A stretch of DNA of 45,879 nucleotides from Isosphaera sp. (lineage in GTDB: Bacteria; Planctomycetota; Phycisphaerae; Phycisphaerales; UBA1924). The stretch lies in assembly GCA_013822085.1 (NCBI GenBank), contig PNJV01000016.1, positions 1 through 45,879 on the forward strand. The letters are read 5' to 3'. The notes under the pieces are model-generated. The model saw only the letters and a program-made list of their open reading frames with translations, was not told the origin of the DNA and ran no database searches. Positions within the stretch are counted from its first letter, which is position 1. Every line of letters begins with the position of its first letter. Shown one piece after another: positions 38,929 to 45,879 of the stretch. Made by a program: the position numbers and the translations under genes.

Positions 38929-41343
38929 TCAGTTGTTGGGCTGGCTCATGCCCTGGACCTCCCCCTGGCGCAGCCGGCCGTGCAGGAGGGTGCTGTCGCG
39001 GCTGTCGGCGGTCAGATCCGCGTTGAGGTCGGTGGGAGTGGTCATGATGGCGTAGAGGTCGAGCAGGTCGACCCGGCCGTCGCGGTTGATGTCCAGCGGC
39101 TGGAAGCTCTCGATGAACTCCGGCTCGTGCTGGAGGAGCAGGAAGCCGTGGGCCGGCAGGGTCAGGCGCGCCGATTGGCTGTGGCCGTCGCGTCCCTGCG
39201 CGTCGGTCGTGATCGGTCGCGGGTCGCCGCCGACGCCGCGGCCCTGGTAGGCCGCCGACTCGCTGTTGATCACCAGGCCCCACGGCCCGGGGCGGGGGAG
39301 CCCGACGGTGTACTGGCTAAAGTCGGTGTTGGAGAAGTTGGCGACGACGACGTAGGAGCGGCCGTCCCAGCCGGTGCGCTCGAAGGCCATGACGTTGGCG
39401 CCGTCGTTGACGTGGAAGGCGTGCGCGGGGCTGTTGGCAAAGAGTGCCCGCTTGGTGGTGCGCAGCGCGATCAGGTCCTTGTAGAACCGGAAGACGCCGG
39501 CGTAGGTCTGGCGCTTGGACCAGTCGAGCTTCTCGAACTCCCAGTCGGCGTCCTCGGCCCACTCGTTGCCCATGAGGATCGCCGGCACGCCCTGGGCCAG
39601 GATGGTCAGGCCGTTGGCGAGCTTGGTGCGGCCCAGGGCGAAGCGGTCGTCGTGTGGGAAGGTGGTGTCGATCTGCTTGACGGCCCTGCGGCGTCCGGCG
39701 CCCGAGAGCGGCCAGGCCTCGTCGTGGAGCTCGAAGTAGTTGAAGACCCGGTCGCCCTCGACCCAGGGGCCCGAGCCGTCGATGGACGCGGCCAGCCGGC
39801 CCAGGTCGGGGTCGCCGAAGCCGGCGTTGTCGATCGCCGCGTCGATGGCGTTCTTGAACGCCTCGTGGTACTGCCCGTCGAGGTCGATGCCCCCCGGGCT
39901 GGTGTTCCAGGCGCTGTTGTTGTAGACCTCGCCGATGACGTGGGCGTCGGGGAAGCGCCGGCGGATCGTGGCCATGGAGGTGCGCGTCAGGTCCTGGCCG
40001 GGCACGGCCTGCGAAGCGCTGACCAGCTCGTAGATGGCGTCGTGGCGGTAGCCGTCGGCCTTGTACTCGCCCAGGAAGGTCTCGACGCTGTCGAGGTAGT
40101 ACTGCCGCACCTGCGGGCGGTCCAGGTCGGCCTGCGGCCCCCACGGCGTGCCCACGGCGCTCGGCGCGTCGAAGTACCGCTGGGTGCCGTCGAACTGCCA
40201 CAGGTGGTTGTCCGAGCTGGTAAAGTGGTTCCACACGGTGTCAAAGACCACCGCGATCCCAGCGCCGTGGAGCGCGTCGACCATGGCCTTGAGCTCGTCG
40301 GGCGTGCCGTAGGAGGTCTCGCTGGCGAACATCGAAACGGGGTTGTACCCGCCGGACTTCTCGCCGGGGAACTCGGTGACGGGGTTGATCATCACCGCGT
40401 TGACGCCCAGGTCGGCCAGGTGGCCCACGCGGCGGGTCACGTCGGCGAAGCGCGAGATCGTCGGCGTCGGGCCGGCGGGGTCGTTGCGACCGGCGAAGGT
40501 GCCCACGTGGAGCTGGTACACGACCCACTCCTCGGCCGGCGCCGGCGAGAAGTGCGGGTGCTGCCACTGATACGCCAGCGGGTCGATGATGCGGGTGTCG
40601 TAGCCCGAGTTGTTGTCCAGGAACCGGCCGCGCGGGTCCGGCCGCCAGAGCGCGCCGTTGAAGCGGTACTTGTAGTCCTGCCCCGCCACGGCCCCGGGCA
40701 CGAAGCGGACGAAGTCCTCGCCCAGGCGCGTCATGGCCGACGCGGCCGAGGCCGTCCAGCCGTTGAACTCTCCCAGCACGTCGGCGGTGCTCGCCCCCGG
40801 CGCCCAGACGCGGAAGACGGTGCCGCCGGTCGAGGGCGTGCTGCCCAGCGGGGCGTGGGCCAGGCTCTGGAAGTCGATGGTCCACCACTGCGGCGTGGCC
40901 GGCGGGCCGTCGCTCACGCCCGCCGCTGAGAGATAGTCCCGGTCGGCGCCGTCGATGACCTCGATGACGTACGCCACGCGGGCCGCGGTGGTCCCCGGCA
41001 CGCTTGCCGCCCACAGGTCGATCTCGCCCACGCTCGCCACCCACGCCGCGTCGTACCAGACCACGCCGATGCCGTCGGCCCCGACGTCCACCCCGACCCG
41101 GCAGGCCTCGGCGTCGAAGCGCGCCGTCTGGAAGTGCACCTCGAAGGCCTCGCCCCCGACCGGGCAGATCGGCCGCCGGTCCGGCGCGCCCGCGTGGCTG
41201 AGCCGGTCCCATTGCACGTCGCCGTTGGGCTGCGCCAGGGCGGTGCCGGCCCCAGCGCCCATCAGCGCGCCCTGGCTTGCAGCGACCCACAGCGCCAGCG
41301 ACGCGGCTGGCCGGATCCTGCTCGACAACGCTGCCTGGTGCAT
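38929..41343 (-). CDS. Secreted GH13 alpha-glucan enzyme with dockerin-like C-terminus
   Basis: An 804-residue exported glycoside hydrolase family 13 protein from ATG 41343. The signal peptide ends near TALA|QPNG (38). The N-terminal domain (40-160) is a beta domain of unknown type. A CBM48-like domain follows (172-250, VFRVWAPGASTADVLGEFNGW). Then the catalytic barrel: region I DTVWNHF (D368), region II DGYRHDAIYEL (nucleophile D435), region III HVIGEVYN (acid E472), and region IV ELHDEA (D541) where family members often have NHDE. The closing part (about 747-800) has two EF-hand-like DxNxDG repeats (DINRDGRVDLLDL, DLNADLTADSRD), as in dockerins. Glucan branching or amylase activity are both possible. 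It is a fitting substrate for the T2SS. Confidence 0.9.
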   Translation of the reverse strand: MHQAALSSRIRPAASLALWVAASQGALMGAGAGTALAQPNGDVQWDRLSHAGAPDRRPICPVGGEAFEVHFQTARFDAEACRVGVDVGADGIGVVWYDAAWVASVGEIDLWAASVPGTTAARVAYVIEVIDGADRDYLSAAGVSDGPPATPQWWTIDFQSLAHAPLGSTPSTGGTVFRVWAPGASTADVLGEFNGWTASAASAMTRLGEDFVRFVPGAVAGQDYKYRFNGALWRPDPRGRFLDNNSGYDTRIIDPLAYQWQHPHFSPAPAEEWVVYQLHVGTFAGRNDPAGPTPTISRFADVTRRVGHLADLGVNAVMINPVTEFPGEKSGGYNPVSMFASETSYGTPDELKAMVDALHGAGIAVVFDTVWNHFTSSDNHLWQFDGTQRYFDAPSAVGTPWGPQADLDRPQVRQYYLDSVETFLGEYKADGYRHDAIYELVSASQAVPGQDLTRTSMATIRRRFPDAHVIGEVYNNSAWNTSPGGIDLDGQYHEAFKNAIDAAIDNAGFGDPDLGRLAASIDGSGPWVEGDRVFNYFELHDEAWPLSGAGRRRAVKQIDTTFPHDDRFALGRTKLANGLTILAQGVPAILMGNEWAEDADWEFEKLDWSKRQTYAGVFRFYKDLIALRTTKRALFANSPAHAFHVNDGANVMAFERTGWDGRSYVVVANFSNTDFSQYTVGLPRPGPWGLVINSESAAYQGRGVGGDPRPITTDAQGRDGHSQSARLTLPAHGFLLLQHEPEFIESFQPLDINRDGRVDLLDLYAIMTTPTDLNADLTADSRDSTLLHGRLRQGEVQGMSQPNN

Positions 41344-43638
<2,295 letters not shown>

Positions 43639-43759
43639 GCCGGCCTCCGCGCAGAACGCGGGGCTCCGCGACGTGCGCACCCTCCGGGCGCGCCAGCGGC
43701 CTCGCGCTGCGCCCGCGCTGTTGAGGCCCGGCGCGGTCGGCTCCGGCCCTGCGCGCCGG

Positions 43760-43765
43760 TACACT
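43760..43765 (+). promoter_or_regulatory. Possible -10 element (TACACT) before the amidohydrolase gene
   Basis: GGTACACTC lies 27 bases before the start. The same hexamer occurs at 14650; no -35 is seen. Confidence 0.4.
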
Positions 43766-43791
43766 CGGCCGGGGGCGACGGAGGCTCGACC

Positions 43792-45558
43792 ATGTGGCCG
43801 GTATCGGTGGCTCAGCGGCTGGCGGCGGGCGTGGCAGCGGTGATGGGCGTCGCGGTCGGGTCGGGGCTGCAAGCGCAACCCGGGGCGGCCCAGCCCGAGG
43901 CGGCCCAGGTCCTGACGGTGTACACCAACGCCAACGTCTACACCGCCGACCCGGCCCAGCCGCGCGCGGGGGCGATCGCCGTGCGCAGCGGGGTGATCGC
44001 CGACGTGGGCGGCGCCGCGGCGCTCCTCGGGCGGCACCCGGGGGCGCGGGTGGTGGACCTGGGCGGGCGCACGGTGCTCCCCGGGCTGATCGACGCGCAC
44101 GGCCACATGACCGGGCTGGGCGAGCTGACCCTGAGCACGCTGGACCTGACCGGCGTGCCCAGCGAGGAGGCGATGGTCGCGCTCGCTGTGGCCCGCGCCA
44201 GGGCCCTGCCGCCGGGCGCCTGGGTCGTCGGCCGCAACTGGGACCACGAGCGCTGGCCCGACCGGCGCCTGCCCTCGCGGGCGGCGCTCTCGGCGGCGCT
44301 GCCGGACAACCCGGTCTTCCTGGAGCGCGTCGACGGGCACAGCGCCGTGGCCAACGACGCGGCCCTGGCCCGGGCCGGCCTCACGCCCCAGACGCAAGCC
44401 CCCGCCGGCGGGGCCATCCTGCGCGACCAGCGCGGCGAGCCCACCGGCGTGCTGATCGACAACGCCATGGAGCTGGTCGGTCGCGTCATCGACGCGCCGG
44501 CCCCGCCCGTCGAGGACCTGCTCATAGAGGCCCAGCGGCGCTGCGTCCGGGCGGGCCTGACCGGCGTCCACGACATGAGCGTCTCGGTGCCCGTCGCTGA
44601 GGCGTACCAGCGCCTGGAGGCGGCCGGCCGGCTTGCGCTGCACGTCAACGTGTACCTGGCCTCGGCCTACGCGCCCGAGTACTTCGCTCAGCGCCCCCCG
44701 ACGCGCACCGAGCGCCTGCACATCGCCGGGGCCAAGGCCTACGCCGACGGCGCCCTGGGCTCGCGCGGGGCGTGGCTGCTCGAGCCCTACACCGACCGCC
44801 CCGCCGACGACCGGGGCGACCCGTACACCGGCCTGGCTGTGACAGCCCCCGACCAGATCGGCGCGCTGGCGTCCCACGCCGTCCGGCGCGGCTATCAGCT
44901 GGTGGTGCACGCCATCGGCGACCGCGGCAACCGCCAGGTCCTCGACGCCTTCGAGGCGGCCCAGGCCCAGGCACAGGCCCAGGCCCAGGCACAGGGTCCC
45001 GCGGCCGGCGGGCCGCGCTTCCGCGTCGAGCACGCCCAGGTCCTCAGCCCGAGCGACGTCCCGCGCTTTGCGGCCCTGGGCGTGATCGCCTCCGTGCAGC
45101 CGACGCACTGCACCAGCGACATGCGCTGGGTCCCCGACCGCCTGGGCCCCGAGCGCGCCCGCGGGGCGTACGCCTGGGCCTCGATCCTGCGCGCCGGGGG
45201 GAGGCTGGCGGGCGGGAGCGACTTCCCCGTCGAGTCCCACAACCCATTTCTAGGTTTTTACGCGGCCGTCTCCAGGCAGGACGCCGCCGGCTGGCCCGAG
45301 GGCGGCTGGCACCCCGAGGAACGCCTCACCCGCGACGAGGCCCTGCGGCTGTTCACCATCGACGCGGCGTACGCCGGCTTCCGCGAGGGCCGCGAGGGTT
45401 CGATCACGCCGGGCAAGGCCGCCAGCTTCATCGTCATCGACCGCGACGTGATGACCTGCCCCGCTGCGGACATCCCAGCCACGCGGGTGCTCATGACGGT
45501 GATCGACGGCCAGACGGTCCACACTGCCTCAGCTGACGCCGAGCCCGCCAACCCGTGA
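43792..45558 (+). CDS. Exported amidohydrolase (YtcJ-like, amidohydrolase 3 family)
   Basis: A 588-residue metal-dependent hydrolase from ATG 43792, with GGAGG 7 bases before. The N-terminal hydrophobic signal (LAAGVAAVMGVAVGSGLQAQ) suggests export. Metal ligands: LIDAHGHMTGLG (HxH), GAKAYADGALGSRGA (likely carboxylated Lys), VVHAIGDRGN, RVEHAQVL and the catalytic Asp in GGSDFPVE. The substrate (an amide or carbamate) is unknown. Residues 391-401 are an Ala-Gln repeat from a hexamer array of CAGGCC/CAGGCA at about 44960-44995. It follows dnaK by 153 bases, with its own promoter candidate. Confidence 0.93.
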   Translation: MWPVSVAQRLAAGVAAVMGVAVGSGLQAQPGAAQPEAAQVLTVYTNANVYTADPAQPRAGAIAVRSGVIADVGGAAALLGRHPGARVVDLGGRTVLPGLIDAHGHMTGLGELTLSTLDLTGVPSEEAMVALAVARARALPPGAWVVGRNWDHERWPDRRLPSRAALSAALPDNPVFLERVDGHSAVANDAALARAGLTPQTQAPAGGAILRDQRGEPTGVLIDNAMELVGRVIDAPAPPVEDLLIEAQRRCVRAGLTGVHDMSVSVPVAEAYQRLEAAGRLALHVNVYLASAYAPEYFAQRPPTRTERLHIAGAKAYADGALGSRGAWLLEPYTDRPADDRGDPYTGLAVTAPDQIGALASHAVRRGYQLVVHAIGDRGNRQVLDAFEAAQAQAQAQAQAQGPAAGGPRFRVEHAQVLSPSDVPRFAALGVIASVQPTHCTSDMRWVPDRLGPERARGAYAWASILRAGGRLAGGSDFPVESHNPFLGFYAAVSRQDAAGWPEGGWHPEERLTRDEALRLFTIDAAYAGFREGREGSITPGKAASFIVIDRDVMTCPAADIPATRVLMTVIDGQTVHTASADAEPANP

Positions 45559-45606
45559 GCGCTGCCGCACGCGCGGGCCTGGCTTGCAACATGTGGCAGG
45601 GCGGGC

Positions 45607-45635
45607 TTGACAACGCGGGGCCGTGCAGATAGGGT
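45607..45635 (+). promoter_or_regulatory. Sigma-70-type promoter near the right edge
   Basis: TTGACA (45607-45612), 17-base spacer, TAGGGT (45630-45635). The -35 is a perfect match. It directs transcription to the right edge of the window. Confidence 0.6.
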
Positions 45636-45652
45636 GTTTACCAGAGGTGCAC

Positions 45653-45715
45653 ATGCGGCGTTTCTTGACTCAATCTGCACCGCGGCGATGTTGCCGGGGG
45701 ACTCGCGCAGCCTGA
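45653..45715 (+). CDS. Possible 20-residue small protein or leader peptide
   Basis: ATG 45653 to TGA 45713-45715 encodes MRRFLTQSAPRRCCRGTRAA (basic, two Cys). AGAGG lies 6 bases upstream, and the promoter at 45607 would place the RNA start near 45642. No family is recognisable; it could be chance or a leader peptide. Confidence 0.3.
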   Translation: MRRFLTQSAPRRCCRGTRAA

Positions 45716-45755
45716 CGCGCAGCTGCTCCGTGTGAGCGACGCGCCGCTGCGCGTC
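45714..45755. promoter_or_regulatory. 10-bp inverted repeat overlapping the end of the small frame
   Basis: GACGCGCAGC (45714-45723) and GCTGCGCGTC (45746-45755) are perfect complements around 22 bases. In RNA this is a strong stem. No U run follows directly, so it is not a classic terminator; attenuator or structured-RNA roles are possible. Confidence 0.5.
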
Positions 45756-45879
45756 TGACAGCCTGCCGCGCCCGGGTGTTGTGCGCAACTGAATGTTGGA
45801 TCCGCGGGCTCGGTTGCCGCGTGGCGGGCGCAGCCGTCGCGGGTGCGCTCGGGCGTGGACGGGTGCTGGCGGCTGCTGT

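Larger units (their letters stand above)
45559..45879. other. Right-end region without an ordinary gene
   Basis: Apart from the promoter, small reading frame and inverted repeat listed next, I see nothing in the last 320 bases. The final 90 bases are GC-rich and may begin a gene or RNA that runs off the edge. Confidence 0.5.

Noticed and set aside
34967-39283. Minus-strand open frame of 1438 codons across top6A, the PhnP-like gene and hmgA
   Set aside because: It is Arg/His/Asp/Leu-rich antisense of strongly supported genes, crosses a real gene on its own strand in a different frame, and shows no domain. Long shadow frames are expected at this GC content.

Overview
The window comes from a GC-rich bacterium, most likely a planctomycete of the class Phycisphaerae. 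The supporting evidence is a complete type II secretion (T2SS) locus with unusually long, disordered subunits, three surface proteins ending in PTPGAAALLGL + short hydrophobic run + RRRR, a secreted GH13 enzyme with a dockerin-like tail, and a DNA topoisomerase VI operon, which is archaeal in type and rare in bacteria. This placement is inferred from protein features, not from a marker-gene tree.

Region 1 (1-16112) is one large T2SS locus on the + strand. It begins with a glycine-rich end of a cut-off gene, followed by gspE, gspF, gspG, gspH, gspI, gspJ and gspK. After a 277-base gap come gspL-like, gspM-like, a GspC/PilP-like gene, a very large secretin gspD, and a lipoprotein with TolB-like repeats. 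Many junctions overlap as ATGA or GTGA, indicating translational coupling. No prepilin peptidase gene lies in the window.

Region 2 (16058-18810) holds two tandem paralogous CTERM-type surface protein genes. Each has its own promoter, Shine-Dalgarno sequence and UUCG-loop terminator. The 3' end of the upstream lipoprotein gene is repeated, identical over 56 bases, in front of the second gene, so the pair arose by tandem duplication. A third protein with the same tail (PEP3) lies at 31701-32459.

Region 3 (18981-26658) carries an LCAT-type alpha/beta hydrolase, a hybrid sensor kinase that is split by a frame change and lacks the phospho-accepting histidine, an AhpD-like protein, an HU-type DNA-binding protein, a GAF-PP2C (SpoIIE-type) phosphatase and elongation factor P.

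Region 4 (26741-45558) is mostly housekeeping and metabolic: thrS, a YCII-domain protein, nrdR, a small lipoprotein, ndk, the third CTERM protein, top6B-top6A, a PhnP-like metallo-hydrolase, homogentisate dioxygenase, a secreted GH13 enzyme with a dockerin-like end, dnaK and an exported amidohydrolase. The last 320 bases hold a good promoter, a 20-codon reading frame and a strong inverted repeat, but no ordinary gene.

The genes suggest a cell that exports and anchors proteins heavily: the T2SS would carry signal-peptide-bearing products such as the CTERM proteins and the GH13 enzyme across the outer membrane. That link is inference from adjacency and from what is known of MYXO-CTERM proteins. 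Several promoters appear to rely on a -10 element (TACACT, TACATT, TATGGT, TATGAT) with no recognisable -35.
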